From NCBI RefSeq assembly GCF_034424545.1, contig NZ_CP139971.1:434001-498000 (forward strand): a DNA stretch of 64,000 nt, in the 5' to 3' direction. This DNA comes from Trinickia caryophylli (GTDB lineage Bacteria > Pseudomonadota > Gammaproteobacteria > Burkholderiales > Burkholderiaceae). Shown one piece after another: positions 14,164 to 23,228 of the stretch. Under the pieces are notes generated by a model. It did no database searches. It was given only the letters and a program-made list of their open reading frames with translations, and was not told the origin of the DNA. A program made the position numbers and the translations under genes. The first letter of the stretch is position 1. The number at the start of each line of letters is the position of its first letter.

Positions 14164-15117
14164 TCATTTGCCGAGCGATGCGATCCTGGCGCGAAACTGC
14201 TCGGTGCCGGCCACGATCTTGTCCAGCACCGCGTCGAGCGCCCAGAAGCGATCGCGCACGTCGTAGTCGATCGCGCGGCAGCGCATCGACGCGAACGTAC
14301 CGATCCGTTGATGGTGAATTTTCGCAAGCGCCGGGTAACCGAGCGCTTCGGATACCGCGCTGACAACCAGAAACGTCGCCAGTTCCTGCGCAAGCTCGGG
14401 ATGATGGCTGCCGGACAAGCGCAGCCATCGATACAGGTCGGGGTGAAAGTTCGTGAATACCCCGTTGAAGCCGGCCGACCCGGCCTTCATCGCGTCCCAC
14501 GCAATTGCCGCGTTCGCGTTGAGAATCTTGAGCGGCGAGCCTTGCGCAAGCGCCACGCGGCGCTCGACCGTCGCGAGATCGCAGCTCACGTCCTTGAGCA
14601 TGACGAACCGGCCGGTATCGATGCAAAAGGCGATCTCCTCATCGGTCAGCAGCCGGCGATACGGCGCCGGGCACTCATAGAGCCCGAGCGGCAGATCCGA
14701 CGGTAGCCTCTCGAGCAGCCGCGTGAGATTCGCGCGGAATGCGGCCGTGCCTTTGCGGTCGGGATCGAGCCGGTTCGTCACGAGCACGACGGCGTCCGCG
14801 CCGGATTCGGCCACGGCCTTCAGTTCCTCGAATTGCGCGTCGGGCGCGTAGCTGATGTGACCCGATGCGACCACAGGCACCCTGCCCGCCACGCGCTCGA
14901 CCACGAAACGCGCGAGCTTCGCGCGCTCGGCCAGACTCAGGAACTGCATCTCGCTCGACTGCGCCACGGCGAACAGCGCATCGGCACCATGCCGCAGATA
15001 CCATTCGATCAGCCGTTCGAGCCCGGCGTAATCGATCTCGCCCGCATCGTCGAACGGCGTCAGCATGACCGGCACAATGCCTTCGACCGACGTATCGGCG
15101 TGCCCTCTCGTATGCAT
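14164..15117 (-). CDS. Dihydrodipicolinate synthase/N-acetylneuraminate lyase family aldolase
   Basis: A 317-residue TIM-barrel lyase of the DapA/NanA family. The Schiff-base Lys is in FVMLKDVSCD, and the Tyr of the proton relay is in GLYECPAPYRR. The usual GTTGE substrate-carboxylate motif is changed to AQSSEM, so it is not DapA itself; the substrate is probably a 2-keto-3-deoxy sugar acid or a similar keto acid (inference). Two adjacent ATGs exist at 15120 and 15117; GGGAG is spaced best for 15117. It lies 34 bases after the MFS gene on the same strand and shares its LacI control region. Confidence 0.85.
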   Translation of the reverse strand: MHTRGHADTSVEGIVPVMLTPFDDAGEIDYAGLERLIEWYLRHGADALFAVAQSSEMQFLSLAERAKLARFVVERVAGRVPVVASGHISYAPDAQFEELKAVAESGADAVVLVTNRLDPDRKGTAAFRANLTRLLERLPSDLPLGLYECPAPYRRLLTDEEIAFCIDTGRFVMLKDVSCDLATVERRVALAQGSPLKILNANAAIAWDAMKAGSAGFNGVFTNFHPDLYRWLRLSGSHHPELAQELATFLVVSAVSEALGYPALAKIHHQRIGTFASMRCRAIDYDVRDRFWALDAVLDKIVAGTEQFRARIASLGK

Positions 15118-15151
15118 CATTTCTCCCTGGGTATGGCGATATCCCGCGCGC

Positions 15152-16495
15152 TCACCGAATCGACGCGGGCAACGGCCCGGGCGCCGCATCGACTTCGCGC
15201 TCGGGAATCGGATGTCTGACAAGCAGCAGATAGGCCATCGCGCCCACGAACGCGATCGCCGCGGCGCTAAGCAGCGCAGGCACGAACGACCACCGCTGCG
15301 CGATCACGCCCGTGACGACAGGCGCGAGTGCACCGCCGATGAAGCCGCCAAAGTTCTGGATCGCGCCGAGCGAGGCCACGCGGCTCGGCGGCGCGGCCGC
15401 AGTGGCGAGCGCCCACGAGGACGCCGAGGCGGCGTTCGCCAGAAAAATCACGACCGAAATGCAGGCGAGCGCGACCGCATTGCTTTCCGCCAGCGCACCG
15501 GGAATCGTGAACACGACCATGCCGAGCATCGCGATCACGACCGCATTGCGGCGGCTTACGACAGGCATGCGGCTGTTGTGCGTGACGAGATCGGAAAACC
15601 AGCCGGCCGACAGTGCGCCGAGAAAACCGCAGAAGAATGGCACCGAGGCAGCTACGCCCGTGCGCATGAGGCTCATGTGCCGCTCGGCCGTCAGGTAGCC
15701 CGGGAGCCAGGTCAGGTAGACCCAGTTCAAATAGACGGAGCCGAAAAAGCCGATCAGCATGCCCCAGGTCGTCGCATGGGAAAACAGGTTGCGCCATTCG
15801 GCGAACGTCACTTTGGGCTGGGCAACACGCTCTTCGGCGCCTGCATCCAGATATCGGCGTTCTTCGAGCGACAGTTGCGCACGCACCGGGTCGCGGTAGA
15901 GCGCGAACCAGACCCCCGCCACGAGAAGGCCGATCGCGCCCGTGACGACGAACGCCCAGCGCCAGTGGAACGACACGACGAGAACCGAGAGCAGCAGCGG
16001 CGCCAGCGCGGTGCCGAGCGGCGACGCGGAGTTGAAAATGCCCGTGGGCGTGCCGCGTGCGCGAAGCGGAAACCAGTTGCTGACTACCCGTGCGGCGGAC
16101 GGAAATTGCGGTGCTTCGCCAATGCCGAGCAGGATGCGCGCGAGGACGAACCAGCCGAACGTCGACACCATGCCCCCTGCCGCCTGCGCAACCGACCACA
16201 GCACGAGCCCGATGCCGAGCAGCCGCCGGGGACCGACGCGGTCGACCAGTGCCCCCACCGGCAACTGGCAAAGCGCGTAGCTCCACGAGAACGCCGAAAG
16301 CAGCACGCCCATCTGGGCAAGCGACAGCCCGAGGTCCGCGCGAATCGCCGAATTGGCTACCGCAAGCGTGCCGCGATCGAGGTAGTTGACGACCCCGCTC
16401 ACGACCAGGAGCGCTAGCGCGATACGTTGCGAATGCCGGATGCGCGGCGGCGCGGCTGCTATCGAGGAGGTGTCGCTCATTGCCGGTGTCTCCAT
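15152..16495 (-). CDS. MFS transporter (anion:cation symporter type, sugar-acid uptake)
   Basis: A 447-residue, 12-helix major facilitator with the first-loop signature NYLDRGTLAVANSAIRADLGLS and DRVGPRR between helices 2 and 3, typical of the ACS family that takes up galactonate, glucarate and similar acids. The start ATG at 16495 follows AGGCGGA; a 64-residue longer reading is not supported. It leads the two-gene unit with the DapA-family aldolase, and two LacI-type operators lie just upstream. Uptake of a sugar acid for that aldolase is the natural reading. Confidence 0.88.
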   Translation of the reverse strand: METPAMSDTSSIAAAPPRIRHSQRIALALLVVSGVVNYLDRGTLAVANSAIRADLGLSLAQMGVLLSAFSWSYALCQLPVGALVDRVGPRRLLGIGLVLWSVAQAAGGMVSTFGWFVLARILLGIGEAPQFPSAARVVSNWFPLRARGTPTGIFNSASPLGTALAPLLLSVLVVSFHWRWAFVVTGAIGLLVAGVWFALYRDPVRAQLSLEERRYLDAGAEERVAQPKVTFAEWRNLFSHATTWGMLIGFFGSVYLNWVYLTWLPGYLTAERHMSLMRTGVAASVPFFCGFLGALSAGWFSDLVTHNSRMPVVSRRNAVVIAMLGMVVFTIPGALAESNAVALACISVVIFLANAASASSWALATAAAPPSRVASLGAIQNFGGFIGGALAPVVTGVIAQRWSFVPALLSAAAIAFVGAMAYLLLVRHPIPEREVDAAPGPLPASIR

Positions 16496-16597
16496 GTCTG
16501 TCCGCCTGGGTCCGTGTATGGCCGGTCGGATCTGGTTGCCGGGCCGCCGCCGCCCCTTTGGAACCGCGCGACGCTCTTCCCGTTGAAAGCCGCCCTG

Positions 16598-16613
16598 ATG
16601 TAATCGCTTACAT
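16598..16613. promoter_or_regulatory. LacI-type operator 1
   Basis: ATGTAATCGCTTACAT has matching 6-base arms (ATGTAA/TTACAT) around TCGC. It lies about 100 bases upstream of the MFS start and 240 bases upstream of the divergent lacI-family gene. LacI-family regulators bind such 16-bp sites with central CG. Confidence 0.65.
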
Positions 16614-16707
16614 TTCCAACTTAAAAAAACCGTACGCTCGTCAGCACTCGCAATGGCGTTGTGTTTCGCCATTGCAGCGATTAGCATACGGTATGTCCGG
16701 GCGCCGC

Positions 16708-16723
16708 TTGTCAGCGCTTACAT
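16708..16723. promoter_or_regulatory. LacI-type operator 2
   Basis: TTGTCAGCGCTTACAT resembles operator 1 in its right half (GCTTACAT) and has a central palindromic AGCGCT. It is 110 bases from operator 1, about ten or eleven helical turns, a spacing that would allow looping by a tetramer. Confidence 0.55.
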
Positions 16724-16839
16724 TCTCACAGGCACTCGCAGAAACGCAAGTGCTCTTTCGCCTCGCGAGGGTAAACGATGACGACTGCCGAGCGTATGCC
16801 GGCCTGCCCGCGCGACCGCGCGCACCAGGCGAGGAGCGC

Positions 16840-17934
16840 ATGAGCCGCTGGCCCGCTCCACCGGACGCGCCCGAGCCCGTCTCGCGCGCCCGGCGTGGCA
16901 CCGGCCGCTCGGTGCTCGGCGACGTCGCCAGGCGCGCCGGGGTATCCACCGCCACCGTTTCGCGCGTCTTCAACGAACCCGGCAAGGTGTCCGCCGAGGT
17001 CCAGGCGCGCGTGCACGAGGCGGCGCGGGCATTGAACTGGATTCCCAATGCCGCCGGCCGCGCGCTCGCATCCACCCGCACGCATATCGTCGGCGCCATC
17101 ATTCCGACGCTCGACAACCACGTGTTCGCGTCTCAGGTGGCCGGCATGCAGGCGGTCATGGCGGCGCATGGCTTCACGCTGCTCCTGGGCTGCTCCAACT
17201 ACGATCCCTCGCAGGCGCTGACACAGGTGCGAGCAATGCTCGCGCGCGGCGTGGAGGCGGTGTCGGTGGTCGGCGAAGCGCAGCCGCCCGAACTGTTCGA
17301 ACTGCTCGAGAATCAGGGCGTGCCTTATGTCGTCACTTACGCGTACCGCGACGCCAGCCCTCGTTGCTGCATCGGCTTCGACAACCGCGCCGCGTTCGGC
17401 CAGTTGACCTCGCATCTGCTCGAACTCGGGCACCGCGATTTCGCCATCATCATGCAGCCGTCGGCCAACAACGACCGGGTCGAGGCACGGCTCGCCGGAA
17501 TCCAGCGGTCGTTGGCCGAGCGCGGAATCGCCGTGCGTCCCTCGCATCGCCGCGAAGGGCCCGCGACGCTGCGCTTCGGGCGCGAAAGCCTGCGCGCGAT
17601 CTGGCAGGCCCCCGAGCCGCGACCGAGCGCCGTCATCTGCGGCAACGACAATCTCGCGTTGGGCGCCCTGCTCGAAGCCGAGGCCCTCGGCATCCGCGTG
17701 CCGGCCGAGCTGTCGATCACGGGTTTCGACGATATCGAATTGGCCCGCGAGATCCGTCCCGCGCTGACGACCATGTGGGTCGACACACGCGCGATCGGCG
17801 AACGCGCGGCCTCTGCACTGCTCGATATGCTCGGCGGGCAAACCGCCGTTCCCGGTTTCGCGGTTGCAGCCGAACTGAGAGTGCGCGAATCGACCGGTCC
17901 GTGCCGCCGCGCGTCCTCCGCGATCGATAGCTGA
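16840..17934 (+). CDS. LacI family transcriptional regulator
   Basis: A 364-residue repressor. The helix-turn-helix is at about residues 25-46 (VLGDVARRAGVSTATVSRVFN), followed by the hinge NAAGRALASTRTHIVGAIIP and a periplasmic-binding-protein-like sensor domain (GNDNLALGALLEAEALGIRVP; ITGFDDIELAREIRPALTT). The start ATG follows GAGGAG; the open frame continues 120 codons upstream but has no ribosome site there. It is divergent from the MFS/aldolase pair, with two operator-like sites between, so it very likely represses that pair. The inducer is probably the transported sugar acid or a breakdown product. Confidence 0.9.
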   Translation: MSRWPAPPDAPEPVSRARRGTGRSVLGDVARRAGVSTATVSRVFNEPGKVSAEVQARVHEAARALNWIPNAAGRALASTRTHIVGAIIPTLDNHVFASQVAGMQAVMAAHGFTLLLGCSNYDPSQALTQVRAMLARGVEAVSVVGEAQPPELFELLENQGVPYVVTYAYRDASPRCCIGFDNRAAFGQLTSHLLELGHRDFAIIMQPSANNDRVEARLAGIQRSLAERGIAVRPSHRREGPATLRFGRESLRAIWQAPEPRPSAVICGNDNLALGALLEAEALGIRVPAELSITGFDDIELAREIRPALTTMWVDTRAIGERAASALLDMLGGQTAVPGFAVAAELRVRESTGPCRRASSAIDS

Positions 17935-17985
17935 CGGCAAGAGGCCAAGGAACCAAGAACCAACAACGGACGGCCCCTGCGGCAT

Positions 17986-18483
17986 TCAAGGACGCGGCAC
18001 TGAACGGATGTCGCCTGTCTCGTCGTCGGCACGCCCGCGCTCCTCGGCGTAGGTGGGCAACGGAGCACCGGCCTCATAGGGAATGACTACGCCGTCGCGA
18101 ACCGCATGGGGCGCGCCGGGATAGGCGTCGTCGACCTCTTCGCCGAACCGCGCCCGCACGAACGAACGAATAAGCGCGATGCGCGGGCTCGTTCCCTCGC
18201 CGTCGCTCGTGCGATCGCAGCCAGCAAACCGTGCGCGGCAACGGGTGTATCCGTCGTCGCCCGTCGTGAGCCGCAGGTCCCGCGCACGTTCGAGCACGTC
18301 GGCGGCGTCTGCCCACGCCGATGCCGGCGCAAAGCGTTGTTCGAGCTTGCGCAGCTCGCCATGCGTCAGCGTGACCACGAGCGCCGGCTCCACCGACACG
18401 AACCGCACCTCTTCGCGCTCGTCCACAAGCGCCCGGGCACACCAGTATTCGAGCGCTTTGCCCTCGAGCTCAGCCGTTTTCAT
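17986..18483 (-). CDS. DUF2591 (NinX-like) protein
   Basis: A 165-residue protein with the opening MKTAELEGKALEYWCARAL and the late IRSFVRARFGEEVDD that characterise DUF2591, the family of phage NinX. That family is usually 110-130 residues; this member is longer because of a middle insert (about 50-95) and an acidic tail. No biochemical role is known. The ATG at 18483 follows GAGGAG and overlaps the end of the endonuclease-family gene by 14 bases, so it is the last gene of that operon. Its presence outside a prophage is a curiosity. Confidence 0.65.
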   Translation of the reverse strand: MKTAELEGKALEYWCARALVDEREEVRFVSVEPALVVTLTHGELRKLEQRFAPASAWADAADVLERARDLRLTTGDDGYTRCRARFAGCDRTSDGEGTSPRIALIRSFVRARFGEEVDDAYPGAPHAVRDGVVIPYEAGAPLPTYAEERGRADDETGDIRSVPRP

Positions 18484-19291
18484 CGCCGTCTCCTCGTGCT
18501 GCCGACAAACCCGTGTCGATCCGGGCAATCAGCGGGTAATGATCGGATGCCGTACGCGCGAGCGCCGTGCGGTGGACCTGCACGCTCGTCAGCCACTCGC
18601 CCGGATGGACCCAGACGCGGTCCAGCGCGAACACCGGAAAATATGTGGGAAACGTGCGCGGTGCCGGCGCGCGCCGAAAACGCGTGACGAGCGCGCGCAA
18701 CGCACGCCCGTGCACGAACCACTCGTTGATGTCGCCGAGCAGGATGACCGGCAGCGCGCTCGTGTCGAATGCGTTGAGGAGCGATCGCACCTGTGCACTG
18801 CGCTCGCTCGCCGAGAGCCCGAGATGCGTCGCCACGACGCGCAGCACCACGTCGCCGCATTCGATGTCCGCATCCAGCGCGCCGCGCGGCTCTCGTCGTC
18901 GAAACGACAAATCGAGCGTACGCGCCGAGCGGATCGGCAAACGCGAGAGGACGGCATTGCCGTATCGCCGCCGCGACGTGTCGAGCGTCACGCCCTCGAC
19001 AGCGTACATTCCGGTCGCATCGCGCAGTTGTTCCAGCACATTCGGCGCATCGGTGCCGCCGAGCGGCACCTCTTGCAGCGCGACGATGTCGGCATCGAGT
19101 TCCTTCACGACACCAGCCACCGCCTCGCTCGTCCGTTGAGCGCTTTGCCTCGCCCAACTACCCTGCCCACCATGGATGTTGTAGGTGGCGATGCGCAGCG
19201 CGCACGCCGCGGGGGCGCCACGCTCGCGCACGATCCGCGCGACGTTCGCATCGAGCATGGCGGCTTGTGGCTCATTGCCGTTCGCGCTCAT
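18470..19291 (-). CDS. Endonuclease/exonuclease/phosphatase family protein
   Basis: A 273-residue metal-dependent phosphodiesterase of the EEP superfamily. Motifs in order: IATYNIHGG near residue 40, the metal-binding Glu in VALQEVP, GDINEW in the middle and SDHYPLIARI at the end. No signal peptide or membrane segment. The ATG overlaps the stop of the phospholipase D-like gene by 4 bases. Pairing of an EEP hydrolase with a PLD-VTT protein is common in proteobacteria and suggests a lipid or phosphodiester pathway at the membrane. The open frame extends far upstream through the PLD gene, but this is only a shadow. Confidence 0.85.
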   Translation of the reverse strand: MSANGNEPQAAMLDANVARIVRERGAPAACALRIATYNIHGGQGSWARQSAQRTSEAVAGVVKELDADIVALQEVPLGGTDAPNVLEQLRDATGMYAVEGVTLDTSRRRYGNAVLSRLPIRSARTLDLSFRRREPRGALDADIECGDVVLRVVATHLGLSASERSAQVRSLLNAFDTSALPVILLGDINEWFVHGRALRALVTRFRRAPAPRTFPTYFPVFALDRVWVHPGEWLTSVQVHRTALARTASDHYPLIARIDTGLSAARGDGDENG

Positions 19292-21522
19292 TCGAGGCGC
19301 CCCAGCCATCGTTGAAGGAAGACCGACAGCGCGACGAGCGCCACCCCTATTGCCATCAGCGTCGCCCAAGCGCCGCCGCCCGGATGGCGGATCGCCGCGA
19401 GCAATTGATGCGCGAACGTGACGGTGAGCACGATACCCGGCAGCATCCCGAGCATCGTCCCGATCAGATAATCGCGCAGGCGGATATGCGACGCCCCCGC
19501 GACGAGGTTGACAACGGTGAACGGCGCGATCGGCAAGAGCCGCAGCACCATCATCGTGACGATCCCGCGCTTGCTGATGCGTTCGCTGAGCCGATTCGCC
19601 TTCGCCCCCGCAAGCCGGCGCACGGCGTCGCGCCCGAGCGTCACGCCGATACCGTAGGTGGCTGCCGCAGCGAGCAAGGTCCCGCCCAGCGCATAGGCCA
19701 TTCCGGGCCATGCACCGAATACGAGCCCCGTCGCCGCGATCAGTACGGTGATCGGCACGGACAAGACGGCCGCGACGACGTAGCCGCCCAGTACGATCAG
19801 CGGTGCGAGCGGCAGCGCCCCGATGCGTTTTCCCCAATGCACGAGCGAGGCGAGGTTCAGGTGGTCTCCCAGCGCCGTAAAACGCCATAGCAGTGCGAGA
19901 ACGACGACCCCCAGTACGAGCGCACCCAACAGCACAAAGCGCGCCCTCAACGATTTGCTGTGTTCCTGCGGCACGAACTCGCGCACGAGCGCGTCCGGCT
20001 CGACGGGCTGCTCGGGGTCGAGCCATGCGCTGACCGGCACGATCGCATCGACCTCCTTCGTCGTCGCAGGCGCGAAGGGCCGCAGGGAACGGCCGGTCTC
20101 GCGCGAGAGCGCCCCGATCGCCGCATGAAGGCCGCCCATGCCTTCGATCGCGCGTTCGACGTCGCCCACGCCCACGTCGAGATGCTCCGCCAGCAGCCGG
20201 TCGCGGCATCGGGCAATGGCCGCATGCACGCGCGCGTCGCCGTTCGCATCGATGGCGATGTTGCATTCCGTGTCGAGCACCATCGACCGGTTGTTCAGAT
20301 TCGCGCTGCCGATCGTCATGAGCCGGTCGTCGACGATCATGACTTTGCTGTGCACATTGAGGCACCCGTCGCCGAGCCCGTCGATGTGCGGGCAGTACAT
20401 GCGATAGCGGCCGTGGGCGTCGGCGCCGGTCAACGCCTGATGCTGCCGCGCGCGCAAGACGCCCATCGTCGCCTCTTGCAGCCAACCGCTTTGCATCCGC
20501 GGCACCACCACGGCGATGTCCGGGCCGTTCGGCTCGCCGAGCCGGGCGGCCAGCGCCTCGCGTACCACAGCGGCCGTGAAGTACTGATTCTCGATGTACA
20601 CATGGCGACACGCGGCGGCAATGAAATCGGCCGTCAATGCGCGCACCTGCTGCAACGGCGTGCGGCCCCGGTGCGGCGGCTCGGTCAACGACACGCCTAT
20701 CACCACGTCTCGAAGGTCGATGGGCGCCTCCGGCGGCCACGGGTCGCCGTCCTCGCTCAACGCGCGATCCGCACGGATGGCGATGCGCTTGCCGCACGAG
20801 CGGCGCCAGCGCTCGCGCGCAAGCTCGCCAATGCCGCGCGCCGCATCGCCGTCGAACATCGCCTGTACATCGTGAAACGGGCCGTACACCGTGCCGTTCG
20901 GGTCGCGCCTGCGCGGGTCCGCGGCGGCGTGCTCGGGAGTGTCCCAACGCGAGCGCGTGAGGTCGAGCCCGCCGACGAATGCGAGCCGGTCATCGATCAC
21001 CACGAGCTTCTGATGATGCGATCCGCCGCGCGGATGCATGCCGTCCAGCCGAAACACGAGGCCGCGATGAGAGCGCCAGCCCGTCTGGTAGACCGGCATC
21101 CATTCGCGCTCGAACGCGTAGATCATCGCGAAGTCCCAGGCGAGTATGTATATGCGCAGGCGCCGCCGCGACACGGCCAGTGCCTGCAAGAACTCGCCGA
21201 GCGGCTCGGGGTAGCCGTCATGCGCGCCTTCGGGCACCAGCTTCATCCGGCTGTTGATATCCCATCCGACGATGAAGATCGTTCGCTCGGCGCGTATGAG
21301 CGCCTGCCTCAGCGTTGCGAAATAGGACTGCGCATCGATCAGAACGCTGAAGCGATCGGCGTGCAGGATCGAGCCGCAGTTGCGGCCAACCTCGAGCAGC
21401 CCGTGCCGCTCGATACCCGTCGTACGCTCCGAGTCCGGAAGAGGCTCTTGCGCTCGCGCTCGCGTCTTGCCGCGCTCGCGCGTCGGCAACGGGGCGTGAG
21501 CGACCCCGGTCGGCGCTCCCAT
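19288..21522 (-). CDS. Phospholipase D-like protein fused to a VTT (DedA-type) membrane domain
   Basis: A 744-residue fusion. The N-terminal 500 residues carry two HKD motifs, HHQKLVVIDDRLAFVGG (His170, Lys172) and HSKVMIVDDRLMTIGSAN near residue 400, the two halves of a phospholipase D/cardiolipin-synthase-type active site. Around 530-555 begins a membrane region that continues into a VTT/DedA domain (LSVPITVLIAATGLVFGAWPG; RLLPIAPFTVVNLVAG), a family implicated in lipid scrambling or transport. Enzyme and membrane domain in one chain suggests phospholipid remodelling at the inner membrane. It overlaps the endonuclease-family gene by 4 bases and starts 10 bases from the end of the SDR gene. 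Confidence 0.88.
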   Translation of the reverse strand: MGAPTGVAHAPLPTRERGKTRARAQEPLPDSERTTGIERHGLLEVGRNCGSILHADRFSVLIDAQSYFATLRQALIRAERTIFIVGWDINSRMKLVPEGAHDGYPEPLGEFLQALAVSRRRLRIYILAWDFAMIYAFEREWMPVYQTGWRSHRGLVFRLDGMHPRGGSHHQKLVVIDDRLAFVGGLDLTRSRWDTPEHAAADPRRRDPNGTVYGPFHDVQAMFDGDAARGIGELARERWRRSCGKRIAIRADRALSEDGDPWPPEAPIDLRDVVIGVSLTEPPHRGRTPLQQVRALTADFIAAACRHVYIENQYFTAAVVREALAARLGEPNGPDIAVVVPRMQSGWLQEATMGVLRARQHQALTGADAHGRYRMYCPHIDGLGDGCLNVHSKVMIVDDRLMTIGSANLNNRSMVLDTECNIAIDANGDARVHAAIARCRDRLLAEHLDVGVGDVERAIEGMGGLHAAIGALSRETGRSLRPFAPATTKEVDAIVPVSAWLDPEQPVEPDALVREFVPQEHSKSLRARFVLLGALVLGVVVLALLWRFTALGDHLNLASLVHWGKRIGALPLAPLIVLGGYVVAAVLSVPITVLIAATGLVFGAWPGMAYALGGTLLAAAATYGIGVTLGRDAVRRLAGAKANRLSERISKRGIVTMMVLRLLPIAPFTVVNLVAGASHIRLRDYLIGTMLGMLPGIVLTVTFAHQLLAAIRHPGGGAWATLMAIGVALVALSVFLQRWLGRLE

Positions 21523-21532
21523 GGCCGGCCCG

Positions 21533-22393
21533 TCAGATGATCGGCACGCCGCCCGTCACTGCGACCGTCGCACCCGAGATATAACTCGCTTCGTCGCTCG
21601 CGAGCATGACGTAGACCGGTGCCAGCTCGGCAGGCTGCCCGGGCCGCCCCATCGGCGTTTGCCTGCCGAACTCCTTGACGTTGTCCGCGGGCAGTGTGGC
21701 CGGAATCAACGGCGTCCAGATCGGACCCGGCGCCACGCAATTCGAGCGGATACCCCGGGACGCGAGCAGTTGTGCAAGCCCGCCGGTGAAGTTCTGTATC
21801 GCGCCCTTGGTCGTCGCATAAGGCAACAGCGTCGGACGGGGCTTGTCCGCATTGACCGACGCCGTATTGACGATGGCGCTGCCGGCTTTCATATGGGGCA
21901 GTGCCGCCTTGACCAGGCGGAACATTGCCCCGATGTTGATATCGAACGTGCGGTCCCACTCGTCATCGGTGATTTCGTCGATGGACTCGTGGTTCATCTG
22001 ATACGCCGCATTGTTCACGAGAATGTCGATGCGGCCGAACGCCTCCACAGTGCGCGAGGCCACCTCGCGGCAATGCGCATGTTCGCCGATGTCGCCGGGA
22101 ATCAGCACCGCCTTGCGGCCTGCCTGCTGAACCCAGCGCGCCGTTTCGCGCGCATCGTCGTGCTCGTCGTAGTAGGCGATGGCGACGTCGGCCCCCTCGC
22201 GCGCAAACGCGATGGCGACGGCCCGGCCGATGCCGCTGTCGCCGCCTGTAATCAGTGCCGCCTTGCCGGCCAATCGTCCATGTCCCCGGTAGCTCTGCTC
22301 GCCGTGATCGGGCTGCGGGTTCATCGGGGCTGTCTTGCCCGGCACATCGTCTTGCTGCTGCTCGGGCAAAGGCGGTGTCGGTCTGCTCGTCAT
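21533..22393 (-). CDS. Short-chain dehydrogenase/reductase (YghA-like)
   Basis: A 286-residue SDR oxidoreductase. The NAD(P) site GGDSGIGRA is at about 50, NNAA near 130, and the catalytic Ser-Tyr-Lys is in TASVN and YATTKGA; the end GATVAVTGGVPII is typical. The N-terminal extension rich in Pro and Gln is usual for the YghA/GsiB-like stress SDRs. The ATG at 22393 follows GGAG; a GTG two codons earlier is weaker. It is the first gene of a probable SDR, PLD-VTT, endonuclease, DUF2591 operon. The natural substrate is unknown. Confidence 0.88.
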   Translation of the reverse strand: MTSRPTPPLPEQQQDDVPGKTAPMNPQPDHGEQSYRGHGRLAGKAALITGGDSGIGRAVAIAFAREGADVAIAYYDEHDDARETARWVQQAGRKAVLIPGDIGEHAHCREVASRTVEAFGRIDILVNNAAYQMNHESIDEITDDEWDRTFDINIGAMFRLVKAALPHMKAGSAIVNTASVNADKPRPTLLPYATTKGAIQNFTGGLAQLLASRGIRSNCVAPGPIWTPLIPATLPADNVKEFGRQTPMGRPGQPAELAPVYVMLASDEASYISGATVAVTGGVPII

Positions 22394-22519
22394 GTGCACT
22401 CCCTTTTGACGTTCGTCGGAACGCGGTGGAACATGCCATCAGTCGAGCAACGGGCGTGCCTCCCCACGCCGCGGCGCCGCGCATAGCCGGTTTGCCGGTG
22501 CGCTCGCCCCGCCCCCGTG

Positions 22520-22534
22520 CCCCCTTGGAGGGGG
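22520..22534. terminator. Possible hairpin terminator
   Basis: CCCCC and GGGGG surround TTGGA, in the 160 bases between the SDR start and the end of the AhpD-like gene, with a further GGGGC/GCCCC arm outside. It would end the AhpD-like transcript, but there is no good T-run. Confidence 0.35.
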
Positions 22535-22560
22535 GGTGAAGGGGCAGGCCGGCTGCCGTG

Positions 22561-23097
22561 TCAGTCCACTTTCGGGAAATCGAGCGGCGTATCGTTCACG
22601 CGGTTGACGAGATTCGTGAACGTGATCGACGCAATCGCCAGATTGATCTCGATCAGTTGGCGATCGGTGTATCCTGCGCGCCGCACGGCTTCGACCGTCT
22701 CGGCCGGCACCGTGCCACGCGTGCCCACCAGTGCGCGCACGTAGGCTACCAGCGCATCGCGCTTCGCATCGCCCGTCGAAGCACCCGCGCGCGCGGCTTT
22801 CATCGCCTCTCCGGCCAGACCGTTTGCCTTGCCCACAAACGTGTGCACGGCAATGCAGTAGTCACAGCCCGAGAACTCGCTGACGACGAGCTTCACGATT
22901 TCGATATCGGCCTTGGCAAGCGTGCCTCGGCCTACCGCCGCGTCGAACGCCAGCGCCGCACCGAGCGCGTCGTGGCTTTGCGTGCCGATAACCGCATAGG
23001 TATTGGGCACCTTGCCCACGGCTTTCCTGATGGCCGAGAACACCTCGGCAAGCGGGCCGGTGGCGTCTTCGGGTTTGATGGTGCGCAAGCGTGACAT
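22561..23097 (-). CDS. Carboxymuconolactone decarboxylase/AhpD-like peroxidase protein
   Basis: A 178-residue all-helical protein with the AhpD redox motif: Cys78, Cys81 and His85 in SGCDYCIAVHTF. It would reduce peroxides or alkyl hydroperoxides through the Cys pair, or act in a related protective reaction. The start ATG at 23097 follows AAGGAG; a longer reading of 38 residues lacks support. It is divergent from an AraC-family gene 131 bases away, a frequent pairing in which the regulator controls the enzyme. Confidence 0.85.
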   Translation of the reverse strand: MSRLRTIKPEDATGPLAEVFSAIRKAVGKVPNTYAVIGTQSHDALGAALAFDAAVGRGTLAKADIEIVKLVVSEFSGCDYCIAVHTFVGKANGLAGEAMKAARAGASTGDAKRDALVAYVRALVGTRGTVPAETVEAVRRAGYTDRQLIEINLAIASITFTNLVNRVNDTPLDFPKVD

Positions 23098-23228
23098 CGT
23101 CGTACTCCTTCGAAAGTGGATCGTCTGGTGGATCGGCAGCGCCATCGTCGATGGCCTGATGCACAGTCTAGGGCGCAAAGTCGAGCCGGTTAATGTCATA
23201 ATGACGCACATTCATGCTCAAGCGTCTC

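Noticed and set aside
15065..16417. 450-codon plus-strand open frame over the MFS/aldolase genes
   Set aside because: Antisense shadow; low-complexity Arg/His/Glu composition and no ribosome site.
19292..20947. Long upstream extension of the endonuclease-family frame
   Set aside because: It overlaps the phospholipase D gene in another frame and reads as Arg/Gly/Ala-rich shadow. The real start is the ATG at 19291 coupled to the upstream stop.
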